DNA of 64,000 nt, from assembly GCF_002943525.1 (NCBI RefSeq), contig NZ_CP025394.1, forward strand, positions 4,588,001 through 4,652,000. The letters run 5' to 3'. The notes below the pieces were generated by a model. It made no database searches. It saw only the letters and a program-made list of their open reading frames with translations, and was not told the DNA's origin. Of this stretch, positions 55,392-64,000 are shown piece by piece. The position numbers were made by a program, and so were the translations under genes. How positions within the stretch are numbered: the stretch's first letter is position 1; every line of letters begins with the position of its first letter. Source of the DNA: Kitasatospora sp. MMS16-BH015 (GTDB taxonomy: Bacteria; Actinomycetota; Actinomycetes; Streptomycetales; Streptomycetaceae).

Positions 55392-56193
55392 GGAGGGCCG
55401 GATGGCCGAGGAGGTTCGCGTGCCGGAGGCAGAACAGCCCGAGCTGGGGCAGCCGCAGCCGGAGCAGCAGGCGGGAGCCGAGGAGCGGCCGCAGCCGGGC
55501 CGGAAGCCGGTCGGGTGGGTGCGGCTGCTGGTGGCCGCCGCGCTGCTCGGGCCGCTGCTCGGGGCCGGCGTGGGCTATGCGGTGCAGGCCGGCCGTCCGG
55601 CCACCCCGCTGCCGCCGCTGCAGGTCGCGCTGCCCGCGCACCCGACCGCCGTGCTGGACGCCAAGGCGGCGGCCGAGGCTGCGCCCAAGCCGCTGAACAT
55701 CGACGGTGACCTGCGGAAGCTGCTGATCGCCAAGCCCGGTGACGCCGAGGACTGGGACAACTTCGGCCGCGGCGACATGAGCGGTTGGATCAGCGTCGGC
55801 GAGAAGGCGATGACCTACGGCGGGGCCGACCGGAAGTTCAGCTCGCTGCTGACCCAGGGCTTCCGCCGGGACGCGATCGTCAGCTGGCGGAAGGGCGAGG
55901 TCAAGTACTCGGTGGAGCTGATCCAGTACACCGACGGGCACGCCGCCCAGGCGGTGGACGCGGTCTTCGGCTCGCCGGGCGGCTCGCACCCGATCGACGG
56001 GACGGTCAGCGGCTACTACGCCGCGCCCAACACCCCGGAGCAGTACGCGGAGAGCACCGAGAAGTACTACCTGGGCACCGCCGTGGCCCACCGGGGCGAC
56101 GTGGTCATGATGATCAACGTCTTCTCCCCGAACCAGGTGGACGAGAACGAGCTCAAGGACCTCGCCAAGCGGCAGTGGGAGCGGTTGGTATGA
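55384..56193 (+). CDS. single-pass membrane protein, paralogue 2
   Basis: 269 residues. Charged Glu/Pro-rich N-terminus, one helix (LLVAAALLGPLLGAGVGYAV), then an exported domain (DGDLRKLLIAKPGDAEDWDN to DLAKRQWERLV). It lacks a long linker. GTG 55384 overlaps the previous stop, with ATG 55402 as an alternative. Same architecture as its neighbours; unknown function. Confidence 0.72.
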   Translation: MAEEGRMAEEVRVPEAEQPELGQPQPEQQAGAEERPQPGRKPVGWVRLLVAAALLGPLLGAGVGYAVQAGRPATPLPPLQVALPAHPTAVLDAKAAAEAAPKPLNIDGDLRKLLIAKPGDAEDWDNFGRGDMSGWISVGEKAMTYGGADRKFSSLLTQGFRRDAIVSWRKGEVKYSVELIQYTDGHAAQAVDAVFGSPGGSHPIDGTVSGYYAAPNTPEQYAESTEKYYLGTAVAHRGDVVMMINVFSPNQVDENELKDLAKRQWERLV

Positions 56194-57074
56194 CCGAGGA
56201 GACGACGACAGCAGCGGCCGAGGAGATGGCGGCCGAGGCGACGGTGGCCTCGGCCGAGGCGACTCCGGCAGCAGCCCAAGCCGATCCGACCGTGCAGGCC
56301 GCGCAGGCCGCCCAAGCCGCTCCGACCGCCCCGGCCGCCCGGCGCGGCGGCTTCGCGCTGCGGGCCGGGGCAGCCGTGCTGGCCGCCGCGCTGCTCGGGG
56401 TCGGCATCGGGGAGGGGATCCTCAAGGTCGCCTACCCGGAGCCGAGCGGATCGGTCGCCGCGGCGCCCGCCCCGGCGCCGAGCGCCTCGGCGCCCCCGGC
56501 CTTCGGTGCCAAGTCGGACGGTACGCACTTCGGTTCGCTCCGCGACCTGCTCGCGCCGATGCCGGCCGGCTACCTGCCGGGCCCGGACGCTGGCGCGTAC
56601 GGCAACGACACCGAGCTGACCGAGGACCAGCGCAAGTCCTGGGTCGAGGACTCGGTGCTCGGCCTGCCCGCCAAGCTCCAGCAGGGCGTGCGGGACCACT
56701 GGAAGGAGCTGCGGCTCAAGGGCGCGGGCGTGCGCAGCTACACCTCCACCGGGGACGACCTGGTGGTCACGGTCTGGCTGCTCCAGTACCACCAGGACGC
56801 GGTCAAGGCGGACAACGCCTTCGTCGAGGCGCTCGGCTCGGACTCCGGCCTGTTCCGCACCGGCCCCGACGTGCCCGGGCACGCCGAGGCGCACTGCTAC
56901 CTGCCGTACGCCGCACCGGGCGACGCGATCGACAGCCTGGTCTGCTCGGCCGCCGAGGGCGACCTGCGGGTGGAGATGCGGGTCGAGGGCGTCGCCCCGC
57001 TGCCCAAGAGCAAGGCCGTCACCCTCTTCACCCAGCAGCTCGACCGGCTGGCCCGCCCAGGAGCACAGGCATGA
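56190..57074 (+). CDS. single-pass membrane protein, paralogue 3
   Basis: 294 residues. Ala/Glu-rich N-terminus, one helix (AGAAVLAAALLGVGIGEGIL), linker, exported domain (FGSLRDLLAPMPAGYLPG to LFTQQLDRLARPG) with two Cys (EAHCYLPYA, LVCSAAE). The ATG overlaps the stop of paralogue 2 (ATGA). Unknown function. Confidence 0.72.
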   Translation: MTEETTTAAAEEMAAEATVASAEATPAAAQADPTVQAAQAAQAAPTAPAARRGGFALRAGAAVLAAALLGVGIGEGILKVAYPEPSGSVAAAPAPAPSASAPPAFGAKSDGTHFGSLRDLLAPMPAGYLPGPDAGAYGNDTELTEDQRKSWVEDSVLGLPAKLQQGVRDHWKELRLKGAGVRSYTSTGDDLVVTVWLLQYHQDAVKADNAFVEALGSDSGLFRTGPDVPGHAEAHCYLPYAAPGDAIDSLVCSAAEGDLRVEMRVEGVAPLPKSKAVTLFTQQLDRLARPGAQA

Positions 57075-58108
57075 CCGACCAGCACCCCGCCCAGCACCCC
57101 GATCAGCACCCCGCCCAGCACCCCGATCAGCACCCCGCCCAGCAGGCCGCCGAGCACCCCGTGCGGGACATCGAGGAGATCGAGGAGAGCGAGAGCGGCA
57201 CCGGAGAGGCTCCCGCCGCCGACCTGTTGGCGGCCGAGCCGCGCCGGGCGCGGCCGGGGCTGCTGCGCTGGGGCGCCGCCGCGCTGGTGCTGCTGCTCAC
57301 CGGGGCCGGTGCCGCCTTCGCGGTGACCGCCCCCGAGCGGACCGACCTGCCGGGCCTGCGCACCCCGAACGACGGCCGGTACGCCTTCGCGCCGCTCAGC
57401 CTGCCGCCGCTGCCGCCGGGCCGCCCGGCCTTCACGTCGGCCGGTTCGGCCGGCCACCACTACGCGGACCTGCGGCAGTTGCTGCTGCCGATGCCCAAGG
57501 GCGCCACCCCGGTGGTGCTGCCCGGCCGGGGCGCGGGCAACCCCGCTCCGACCGGTGCCTCGCCGAGCGCCGGTGCCACCGCGAGTCCCAAGCCCACCGC
57601 CACCCCGAGCGCCCCGACCACCCCGGCCGGCTCGCCCACCGGCGCCCGGCCGGCCGACGGGCTGGTCGGCAAGGTCGGCTGCACCGATTACGCGGCCCGC
57701 GACCTGCACCCGGCCCAGGTCACCGCGCTGCTCACCGAGGCGGCCTGCCGCTCGGCGGCCGAGCGGGTCTGGACCGGGCCGGACGGCACCCGGGCCGAGC
57801 TCTGGCTGCTGCGGTTCGGCTCGGGCGACGAGGCCGGGGCGTTCTACCTGAAGGCGGCCTCGGACGACCCGATCGAGCTGCCCGGTCTCAAGGACGTGGA
57901 CAACGGCTTCGTGCAGCTCAACGCGATGACCGCCTCGGCGCTGCGGGCCACCGCGAAGACCGCCGGGCCGGGTCAGGACCCGGTCGGCCGGGTCGCGTAC
58001 CTGCGGGTGGGCGACGTGTACGCGCTGGTGGCGCTGACCAACCCGAAGGGCGTCCCGGCGCAGGCCTTCCGGCAGGTGACGATGGATCAGGACGACCTGC
58101 TGCAGTAG
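57071..58108 (+). CDS. single-pass membrane protein, paralogue 4
   Basis: 345 residues. It begins with tandem QHPAQHPD octads, then an acidic stretch (DIEEIEESESG), a helix (GAAALVLLLTGAGAAFAV), Pro/Thr linkers and an exported domain (YADLRQLLLPMPKGATPV to AFRQVTMDQDDLLQ) with two Cys (KVGCTDYA, EAACRSA). The ATG overlaps paralogue 3's stop. It is the last gene of the four-gene unit. Confidence 0.72.
   Translation: MTDQHPAQHPDQHPAQHPDQHPAQQAAEHPVRDIEEIEESESGTGEAPAADLLAAEPRRARPGLLRWGAAALVLLLTGAGAAFAVTAPERTDLPGLRTPNDGRYAFAPLSLPPLPPGRPAFTSAGSAGHHYADLRQLLLPMPKGATPVVLPGRGAGNPAPTGASPSAGATASPKPTATPSAPTTPAGSPTGARPADGLVGKVGCTDYAARDLHPAQVTALLTEAACRSAAERVWTGPDGTRAELWLLRFGSGDEAGAFYLKAASDDPIELPGLKDVDNGFVQLNAMTASALRATAKTAGPGQDPVGRVAYLRVGDVYALVALTNPKGVPAQAFRQVTMDQDDLLQ
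57080..57127. repeat. 24-bp tandem repeat in coding sequence
   Basis: Two perfect units and part of a third, each coding QHPAQHPD (CAGCACCCCGCCCAGCACCC core), near the start of paralogue 4. Confidence 0.85.
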
Positions 58109-58128
58109 CGCGGCGAGCAGCGCGGCGG

Positions 58129-58144
58129 CGACCCTTAGGGGTCG
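58129..58144. terminator. short hairpin after the four-gene unit
   Basis: CGACCC/GGGTCG stem of 6 bp with a TTAG loop, 20 bp after the last stop. Weak. Confidence 0.35.
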
Positions 58145-58231
58145 GGGGCCCGGGTGTCATCCGCAAGGAGCACTCGGGCTTCGTCATCGCAGCTCATGTA
58201 CGCGCGCCGGCCCGGCCGTTAGGTTGGGCAG

Positions 58232-59203
58232 GTGTCCACTGTCATCAAGACGGACGGCCTCACCAAGAGGTTCCCCCGGGTCACTGCCCTCGACCAGCTC
58301 ACCGTAGCGGTGCAGCCCGGGGTGGTCGGCCTGGTGGGGGCGAACGGCGCGGGCAAGTCCACTCTCATCAAGATCCTGCTCGGGCTCTCCCCGGCCACCT
58401 CCGGCACCGGGCAGGTGCTCGGGTTGGACATCGCCACCGAGGGCCCGGCCATCCGCGAGCGGGTCGGGTACATGCCCGAGCACGACTGCCTGCCGCCGGA
58501 CGTGTCGGCCACCGAGTTCGTGGTGCACATGGCCCGGATGTCCGGCCTGCCGGCCGCCGCCGCGCGCGAGCGGACGGCCGACACGCTGCGGCACGTCGGC
58601 CTGTACGAGGAGCGGTACCGCCCGATCGGCGGGTACTCCACCGGCATGAAGCAGCGGGTCAAGCTGGCCCAGGCCCTGGTGCACGACCCGCAGTTGGTGC
58701 TGCTCGACGAGCCGACCAACGGGCTCGACCCGGTCGGCCGGGACGAGATGCTGGCGTTGATCCGCCGGGTGCACACCGAGTTCGGCATCTCGGTGCTGGT
58801 CACCACCCACCTGCTCGGCGAGCTGGAGCGCACCTGCGACCACCTGGTGGTGATCGACGGCGGCAAGCTGCTGCGCTCCTCCTCCACGGCCTCCTTCACC
58901 GAGGCCACCCAGCTGCTCGCGGTGGAGGTCACCGACCACCCCGAGGACCGCACCCTGGACGCCGAGGCGGCCGTCCGCGACCGCCTGACCGCCGCCGGGC
59001 TGAGCGTCTCGGCGGACGGCTCGCGGGTGCTGCTGGTCGAGCTCGCGGGGGATTCCACCTACGACACCGTCCGGGACACCGTGGCCGAGCTCGGCCTGGG
59101 CCTGGTCCGGCTCGAGCAGCGCCGCCACCGGGTCGCCGAGATCTTCACCAGCGACCGTACGGACGCCGACCAGCCGAGCGGAGGGGCGCAGGATGTCGCC
59201 TGA
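58232..59203 (+). CDS. ABC transporter ATPase 1
   Basis: 323 residues. Walker A GANGAGKST, signature YSTGMKQRVKLAQAL, Walker B LVLLDEPTNGLDP and H-loop VLVTTHLLGELE. The C-terminal extension is typical of ABC-2 exporters. It pairs with the permease that overlaps it by 11 bp. Start GTG 58232. The substrate is unknown. Confidence 0.92.
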   Translation: MSTVIKTDGLTKRFPRVTALDQLTVAVQPGVVGLVGANGAGKSTLIKILLGLSPATSGTGQVLGLDIATEGPAIRERVGYMPEHDCLPPDVSATEFVVHMARMSGLPAAAARERTADTLRHVGLYEERYRPIGGYSTGMKQRVKLAQALVHDPQLVLLDEPTNGLDPVGRDEMLALIRRVHTEFGISVLVTTHLLGELERTCDHLVVIDGGKLLRSSSTASFTEATQLLAVEVTDHPEDRTLDAEAAVRDRLTAAGLSVSADGSRVLLVELAGDSTYDTVRDTVAELGLGLVRLEQRRHRVAEIFTSDRTDADQPSGGAQDVA

Positions 59204-60098
59204 GACGAAGAGCGCGGGCCGCCCCGACACCGGGGTGATCCACGACATCGGGTACCGCTCGTACCAGGGCCCGCGGCTGGGCCGCGGCTACGCGACCCGC
59301 TCGCTCTACACCCAGAGCCTGCGGGCGGCCTTCGGCCTCGGCCGCTCGGGCAAGTCCAAGGTGGTGCCGATGCTGATGCTCGGCCTGCCGGTGCTGGTGG
59401 CGGGGATGCTGGTCGCCTTCGCGATCATGTCCAAGCTGCCCCAGCTGGGCGTGGACTACCCCGCCTTCCTGGCTGTCACCGGTCTGCTGGTGCAGATCTT
59501 CGTGGCCGCCCAGGCACCGGTGCTGCTCTCCCGCGACCTGCGGCACCACACCATGCCGCTCTACTTCTCCCGCCCGATCACCCGGCAGGACTACGTGCGG
59601 GCGAAGTTCGCCGCGATGGTCAGCGCGATGATGATCGTGATGGGGCTGCCGCTGCTGGTGATGTTCGTCGGCTCGCTGCTGGCCGGGATGGACTTCGGCC
59701 ACAACCTCGGCCACTTCCTGATCGGCCTGCTCACCGCGCTGCTCTACGCGCTGCTGTACTCGGCGGTCGCGCTGCTGATCGCGGCGAGCACCCCGCGCCG
59801 GGGCTTCGGGGTGGCGGCGATCATGGGCGTGCTGGTGATCAGCCGGATCGTGGCCCAGATCGTCTTCGGCCTGAGCGGCGGCTTCGACCTGCACCCGGCC
59901 GAGTCGGCCGACTGGGCCGGGCTGCTCTCGCCGTCCATGCTGGTCGACTCCTTCGTCACCCAGCTCTTCGGCCTGGCCGACGACGCCCGGGCGATGCACG
60001 CCCCCGGCACCCTCGGCCTGGTGGTCTTCGCCGCCGAGATGCTCGTCCTGGTGGTGGGCGCCTACGGGCTCACCGGCCGCCGCTACCGGAAGATCTGA
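59193..60098 (+). CDS. ABC-2 type permease 1
   Basis: A 301-residue protein with about six membrane helices (for example MLMLGLPVLVAGMLVAFAI, LIGLLTALLYALLYSAVALL, GLVVFAAEMLVLVVGAYGL). The N-terminus is hydrophilic (VIHDIGYRSYQGPRLGRGYA). It forms the membrane part for the preceding ATPase and overlaps its gene. Confidence 0.87.
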   Translation: MSPETKSAGRPDTGVIHDIGYRSYQGPRLGRGYATRSLYTQSLRAAFGLGRSGKSKVVPMLMLGLPVLVAGMLVAFAIMSKLPQLGVDYPAFLAVTGLLVQIFVAAQAPVLLSRDLRHHTMPLYFSRPITRQDYVRAKFAAMVSAMMIVMGLPLLVMFVGSLLAGMDFGHNLGHFLIGLLTALLYALLYSAVALLIAASTPRRGFGVAAIMGVLVISRIVAQIVFGLSGGFDLHPAESADWAGLLSPSMLVDSFVTQLFGLADDARAMHAPGTLGLVVFAAEMLVLVVGAYGLTGRRYRKI

Positions 60099-60107
60099 GG
60101 GCCCGGC

Positions 60108-61025
60108 ATGGCTGTCATCACCATCGACAAGGTCTCCCGCTGGTTCGGCAACGTGGTCGCCGTCAACGACGTCTCGATGACCATCGGCCCGGGCGTGACC
60201 GGCCTGCTCGGCCCCAACGGCGCCGGCAAGTCCACCCTGATCCACCTGATGAGCGGCTTCCTCGCCCCCTCGGCCGGGGCGGTCACCCTGGACGGCGCGC
60301 GGATCTGGCGCAACCAGGAGGTCTACCGCTCGATCGGCCTGGTGCCCGAGCGCGAGTCCATGTACGACCAGCTGACCGGCTGGGAGTTCGTGCTGGCCAA
60401 CGCCGAGCTGCACGGCCTGCCCGACCCGGGCGCGGCGGCCAGGCGGGCGATCGGCCTGGTCGAGATGGAGTACGCCCAGGAGCGGAAGACCGGCACCTAC
60501 TCCAAGGGCATGAAGCAGCGGGTCAAGATGGCCTCCGCGCTGGTGCACGACCCGGCGGTGCTGCTGCTCGACGAGCCGTTCAACGGCATGGACCCGCGCC
60601 AGCGGCTCCAGCTGATGGAGCTGCTGCGCCGGTTCGGCGCCGACGGCCGCACCGTGCTCTTCTCCTCGCACATCCTGGAGGAGGTGGAGCAGCTGGCCCG
60701 CCACATCGAGGTGATCGTGGCCGGCCGGCACGCGGCCTCCGGCGACTTCCGGGAGATCCGCCGGCTGATGACGGACCGTCCGCACCGGTACCTGGTGCGC
60801 TCCAGCGACGACCGCCGGCTGGCCGCCGCCCTGATCGCCGACGGCTCCACCGCCGGGATCGAGCTGGACTACCAGGAGCGGGCGCTGCGCATCCAGGCGA
60901 TCAACTTCCAGGGCTTCACCACCCTGCTGCCGAAGGTCGCCCAGGAGGCGGGCATCCGGCTCTACACCGTCTCCCCGGCCGACGAGTCGCTGGAGAGCGT
61001 CTTCTCCTACCTCGTCGCCTCCTGA
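60108..61025 (+). CDS. ABC transporter ATPase 2
   Basis: 305 residues. Walker A GPNGAGKST, signature YSKGMKQRVKMASAL, Walker B VLLLDEPFNGMDP and SSHILEEVEQLA. It is 9 bp after permease 1 and pairs with permease 2. The two ATPases are paralogues, so the four genes look like a duplicated export unit. Confidence 0.92.
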   Translation: MAVITIDKVSRWFGNVVAVNDVSMTIGPGVTGLLGPNGAGKSTLIHLMSGFLAPSAGAVTLDGARIWRNQEVYRSIGLVPERESMYDQLTGWEFVLANAELHGLPDPGAAARRAIGLVEMEYAQERKTGTYSKGMKQRVKMASALVHDPAVLLLDEPFNGMDPRQRLQLMELLRRFGADGRTVLFSSHILEEVEQLARHIEVIVAGRHAASGDFREIRRLMTDRPHRYLVRSSDDRRLAAALIADGSTAGIELDYQERALRIQAINFQGFTTLLPKVAQEAGIRLYTVSPADESLESVFSYLVAS

Positions 61026-61080
61026 CCCAGCCTCCTGGCCTCGCAGCCTCCTGACCCCCGCCCCGGAAGGGACCGTTACC

Positions 61081-61797
61081 GTGAACACCACCGTCGCCCG
61101 GCTGACCGTGCGCGGTCTGCTGGGCAGCCGCCGCGGCGTCCTGCTGCTGATCGTCCCGGTCGTCCTGCTGCTGATCTCGGTGATCGGGCGGAGCACCGGC
61201 GCCGACAAGCACGACCTCGCCGTGAGCGTGCTCGGCCAGCTCGGCCTGGGCACCCTGGTGCCGATCCTCGGCCTGATCATCGGCACCGGCGTGATCGCCA
61301 CCGAGATCGACGACGGCTCGATCGTCTACCTGCTGGCCAAGCCGCTGCCCCGCTGGCAGATCATCACCACCAAGCTCGCGGTGGCGATCGGCACCACCTG
61401 GCTGGTCGCGGCCGTGCCGATGCTGGTCAGCGGCCTGATCCTGTACGGCACCCAGGAGGGCCTGGCGGCCGGGTATTTCCTCGGCACCCTGGTCGCCGGG
61501 GCCGCGTACAGCGCCGTCTTCCTGATGCTCGGCGTGGTCACCCGGCACGCCGTGGTGGCCGGCCTGGCCTACGCGCTGATCTGGGAGAGTCTGATCGGCA
61601 GCTACGTGGACGGCGCCAAGACGCTCTCCATCCAGCAGTGGGGCCTCTCGATCGCCAAGGCCACCGCGAGCGAGGACGCCCTCACCGCGCACGTCTCGCT
61701 CGGCGCGGCCGTCCCGCTGCTGGTGATCGTCACGGTGGCGGCCACCGTGCTGGCCTCGGTCAAGCTGGCCGGGCTCACCCTCGCCTCGGACGAGTGA
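61081..61797 (+). CDS. ABC-2 type permease 2
   Basis: 238 residues with about six helices (VLLLIVPVVLLLISVIG, ILGLIIGTGVIATEIDDGSI, WLVAAVPMLVSGLIL, LLVIVTVAATVLASVKLAGL). The segment DDGSIVYLLAKPLPRW is typical of ABC-2 permeases. GTG 61081 follows GGAAGGGACC. Last gene of the export unit. Confidence 0.87.
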   Translation: MNTTVARLTVRGLLGSRRGVLLLIVPVVLLLISVIGRSTGADKHDLAVSVLGQLGLGTLVPILGLIIGTGVIATEIDDGSIVYLLAKPLPRWQIITTKLAVAIGTTWLVAAVPMLVSGLILYGTQEGLAAGYFLGTLVAGAAYSAVFLMLGVVTRHAVVAGLAYALIWESLIGSYVDGAKTLSIQQWGLSIAKATASEDALTAHVSLGAAVPLLVIVTVAATVLASVKLAGLTLASDE

Positions 61798-61862
61798 GCC
61801 GCGTGAGCGCTGAGCGCTGTCGCCGCGTGCGCGCTGTCGCCGCGTGAGCTCTCTGGCCGCGT

Positions 61863-61911
61863 GAGCGCGGCGGGCCCGGTGCACCCCCGTGGCGCCGGGC
61901 CCGCCGCGCTC
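61863..61911. terminator. strong bidirectional terminator
   Basis: A perfect 17-bp stem (GAGCGCGGCGGGCCCGG with its complement) and a 15-nt loop lie between the convergent permease and epimerase genes, touching the epimerase stop codon. Confidence 0.8.
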
Positions 61912-62902
61912 AGTCCAGGCCGAGCAGCTGCCGCTCGCGCTCCGGGTCGAGCCCGAGCACCGGGCGGTCCGGCCGCTGCGGGGCGACGCCGCCCAGCGCG
62001 CTGAGCCAGGCCCAGGTGTCGGCCACCGTCTCCGTCACCGGGCGGCAGCGCAGACCGGCGGCCAGCGCGTTCTCGGTCACCGTCCGGTAGAGGAAGTCGT
62101 GGTACTTCCCGGGCGGGGCCCAGACCGGCAGGTCCATCCAGGGCGCGACGCCGGCGGCCAGGATCGGCTCCGGGTCCGTCCAGCGCAGCTCGGCGTCCGA
62201 GCCGGTCACCGCCACGCAGGCCTCCAGCAGCTCCCGCATGCTCGCGTGCCCGGTGCGGCTGGCCAGGTTGTACGGGCCGCTCAGGCCGGCCACCGCCGCG
62301 TCCAGCGACCAGACGGCCAGGTCGCGCACGTCCACGTACTGCAGCGGCAGCTCCGCCGGGCCCGGCGCCAGCACCGGGCCGCCGCGGGCGATCCGGTTGA
62401 GCCACCAGGGCAGCCGGCCGATGTCCTCGCCGGGGCCGAGGATCAGGCCGCTGCGCACCAGCAGCGAGCGCTCGGCGCCGAAGGCGGCCTCCACGGCCAG
62501 CTCCCCGCCCCGCTTGGCGGCGGCGTACTCGGCCCCCACCTCGTCGTCCGGCGAGGCCGGTACGGCCACGCCCGCCTCGGCCGCCGCGTGGTCCACCGGC
62601 TCGGCGTAGACCGAGCAGCTGGAGACGTAGACGTACCGCCCCACCCGGTCGGCCAGGGCCGCCGCCGAATCCCGGACGGCGCTCGGGCGGGCGCTCCAGG
62701 TGTCCACCACCAGATCCCACTCGCCGCCGGCCAGCGCGGCCAGGCCGTCCGGGGCCGTCCGGTCGCCGTGCAGCACGGTGGCCCCCGCCGGGGTGGGCTT
62801 GCTGCCCCGGTGCAGCACGGTCACGGACCAGTCCCGGGCCACGGCCTCCTCGACGACGGCGCGTCCGACGAAGCCTGTCCCTCCGAGCATCAGAAGTCGC
62901 AT
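61910..62902 (-). CDS. NAD-dependent epimerase/dehydratase (extended SDR)
   Basis: 330 residues. The Rossmann motif MLGGTGFVGRAVVEEAV is followed by VVDTWSARP, VYVSSCSVYAEP (Ser/Thr region) and EYAAAKRGGE (Tyr-x3-Lys), then LQYVDVRDLAVW. The substrate is unknown; it could act on a nucleotide sugar or other metabolite. Start ATG 62902 gives MRLLMLGGTG. Confidence 0.82.
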   Translation of the reverse strand: MRLLMLGGTGFVGRAVVEEAVARDWSVTVLHRGSKPTPAGATVLHGDRTAPDGLAALAGGEWDLVVDTWSARPSAVRDSAAALADRVGRYVYVSSCSVYAEPVDHAAAEAGVAVPASPDDEVGAEYAAAKRGGELAVEAAFGAERSLLVRSGLILGPGEDIGRLPWWLNRIARGGPVLAPGPAELPLQYVDVRDLAVWSLDAAVAGLSGPYNLASRTGHASMRELLEACVAVTGSDAELRWTDPEPILAAGVAPWMDLPVWAPPGKYHDFLYRTVTENALAAGLRCRPVTETVADTWAWLSALGGVAPQRPDRPVLGLDPERERQLLGLD

Positions 62903-62945
62903 GCGGTCAATCTCGCGCACCGACCGGGCCCCCGTACAGCGAAAT

Positions 62946-62978
62946 CTGCCGTCAGCCGAACGGTCCGGCTGACGGCAG
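62946..62978. terminator. terminator after MFS gene
   Basis: A perfect 13-bp stem CTGCCGTCAGCCG/CGGCTGACGGCAG with a 7-nt loop, just beyond the minus-strand stop at 62993. Confidence 0.75.
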
Positions 62979-62992
62979 AGGGCTCCCGGTGA

Positions 62993-64000
62993 TCAGAGCG
63001 AGCGGTCGCGGCCCGCGCCGAAGCCCGCCACGGCGGCGACGCCGGCCAGTACCAGCATCAGCACCAGGGTGACGTTCCAGCCGCCGGTCAGCTGGTGCAG
63101 GGCGCCCGCGCCGACCGGGCCGGCCGCGGCCACCAGGTAGCCGACCGCCTGGCTCATGCCGCCCAGCTGGGCGGCGCCGGCGGCGCTGCGGGTGCGCAGC
63201 ACGATGAAGGCCAGGCCCAGGCCCAGCGAGCCGCCCTGGGCGACGCCGAGCACCGCCGCGCAGACCCAGGCGCCGGAGACCGGGGCGACCAGCAGACCGG
63301 TGATGCCCAGCGCGCTGAGCGAGGCCATGCCCACCGCGAGCCAGCTCTGGTGGGTCAGGCGGCCGGCGATCATCGGCACCAGGAAGGCGCCGACCACCTG
63401 GAGCAGGTTGCTGAAGGCGAAGACCAGGCCGGCCTGGCCGCGGTCCATGCCGTGCTCGGCCAGGATGGTCGGCATCCAGGCGACCAGGATGTAGACCAGC
63501 AGCGAGGAGATGCCCATGAAGATGCTGATCTGCCAGGCCAGCCGGGCGCGCCAGATGCCCTCGATCGGCTTGGCCGGCCCGGGGGTGGCCTGAGCCGTGG
63601 CCTGGGCCGTGGTCTGGGCGGCGGCCGGGACGGGCAGGGCCCGGGCTCGGAGCACCTGCGGCAGCCAGGCCACCGCGGCGATCAGCGCGAGCAGCGACCA
63701 GGCGCCCAGCGAGGCCTGCCAGCCGCCGCCGAGCACCTTCTCCAGCGGCACCGAGACACCGGCGGCCAGCGTGGCGCCGACCAGCATCGCGGTGGAGTAG
63801 ACCCCGGTCATGGTCGCGGCCCGCTGCGGGAACTCGCGCTTGACCAGGCCCGGCATCGAGACGTTCAGGACGGCGATCGCCACGCCGATCACCACGCAGC
63901 CCGCGTACAGCGCGCCCACCGAGGGCAGCACCCGCAGCAGCACGCCCGCGCCCAGCACCAGCACGGCGCCGAGCACCACCCGCTCGGTGCCGAACCGGCG
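62993..64000 (-). CDS. MFS transporter, CynX/NimT-like, cut by window end
   Basis: At least 335 residues; the 5' end lies beyond the window, as the frame is open to base 64000 (RRFGTERVVLGAVLVLGAG). About ten hydrophobic segments are visible, including LPQVLRARALPVPAAAQ as a central loop and GTRSAAGAAQLGGMSQAVGYL-like sequence typical of the CynX (cyanate/nitroimidazole) branch. The central loop has an Ala/Thr/Gln repeat. The substrate is unknown. Confidence 0.82.
   Translation of the reverse strand, partial: RRFGTERVVLGAVLVLGAGVLLRVLPSVGALYAGCVVIGVAIAVLNVSMPGLVKREFPQRAATMTGVYSTAMLVGATLAAGVSVPLEKVLGGGWQASLGAWSLLALIAAVAWLPQVLRARALPVPAAAQTTAQATAQATPGPAKPIEGIWRARLAWQISIFMGISSLLVYILVAWMPTILAEHGMDRGQAGLVFAFSNLLQVVGAFLVPMIAGRLTHQSWLAVGMASLSALGITGLLVAPVSGAWVCAAVLGVAQGGSLGLGLAFIVLRTRSAAGAAQLGGMSQAVGYLVAAAGPVGAGALHQLTGGWNVTLVLMLVLAGVAAVAGFGAGRDRSL

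Noticed and set aside
57080-57145. 24-bp repeats as a CRISPR fragment
   Set aside because: Contiguous, in frame and coding for QHPAQHPD; no spacers or cas genes.

Overview
This is a 64 kb stretch of very GC-rich DNA with strong third-position G/C bias, GTG/TTG starts, a SARP/AfsR regulator, SigE-type sigma factor, F420-type oxidoreductase and DUF6153/DUF574 proteins. All of this points to a streptomycete-type actinomycete (Streptomyces/Kitasatospora). No rRNA, tRNA or CRISPR array was seen.

Layout. 0-3.0 kb: HAD phosphatase, a probable copper-related pair (His/Met-rich lipoprotein plus DUF6153 protein) with a CsoR-like inverted repeat, and another lipoprotein. 3.1-10.9 kb: an accessory island with an RHS/YD-repeat polymorphic toxin and an overlapping S1-domain candidate immunity gene, a broken ORF, a frameshifted IS481-family element with TIRs and a 6-bp target duplication, an LLM oxidoreductase, a VapBC-like toxin-antitoxin pair, and an inverted relic of the RHS 5' end.

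11-47.3 kb: a biosynthetic gene cluster, the main interest of the window. It holds an amino-group carrier protein (LysW-type, 59 aa, C-terminal EDWGE) with its ligase (LysX), kinase (LysZ), reductase (LysY) and releasing hydrolase (LysK). With these are a split transketolase, a DegT-type aminotransferase, PAPS-forming cysN/cysD/cysC, a sulfotransferase, and two adjacent proteins, one BtrH_N-like, that I suggest correspond to the AziU3/AziU2 aziridine-forming pair. Known chemistry of the vazabitide A/azinomycin/ficellomycin class gives a coherent route. Carrier-bound glutamate becomes its semialdehyde, is extended by a C2 unit, aminated to a diamino-dihydroxyheptanoate, O-sulfated, and closed to an aziridine (azabicyclohexane). 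A C-A-PCP-TE NRPS with an abnormal C domain, two acyl-CoA dehydrogenases, an ATP-grasp ligase, a PPTase, and an ACP with an aminoacyl:carrier-protein ligase and a diiron oxygenase would build and tailor the rest. LuxR and AfsR-type regulators and an MFS exporter complete the cluster. A caspase-like protein with a zinc ribbon inside the carrier-protein operon, and two tandem 29-codon mini-genes before the NRPS, are unexplained.

47.5-64 kb: more ordinary chromosomal genes. These are a LamG-like membrane protein, a lipoprotein, a secreted HExxH metalloprotease, an ECF sigma factor with a downstream membrane protein, a repeat-bearing secreted protein, four overlapping single-pass membrane protein genes, two ABC-2 transporter pairs, an NAD-dependent epimerase, and an MFS transporter cut by the window end.
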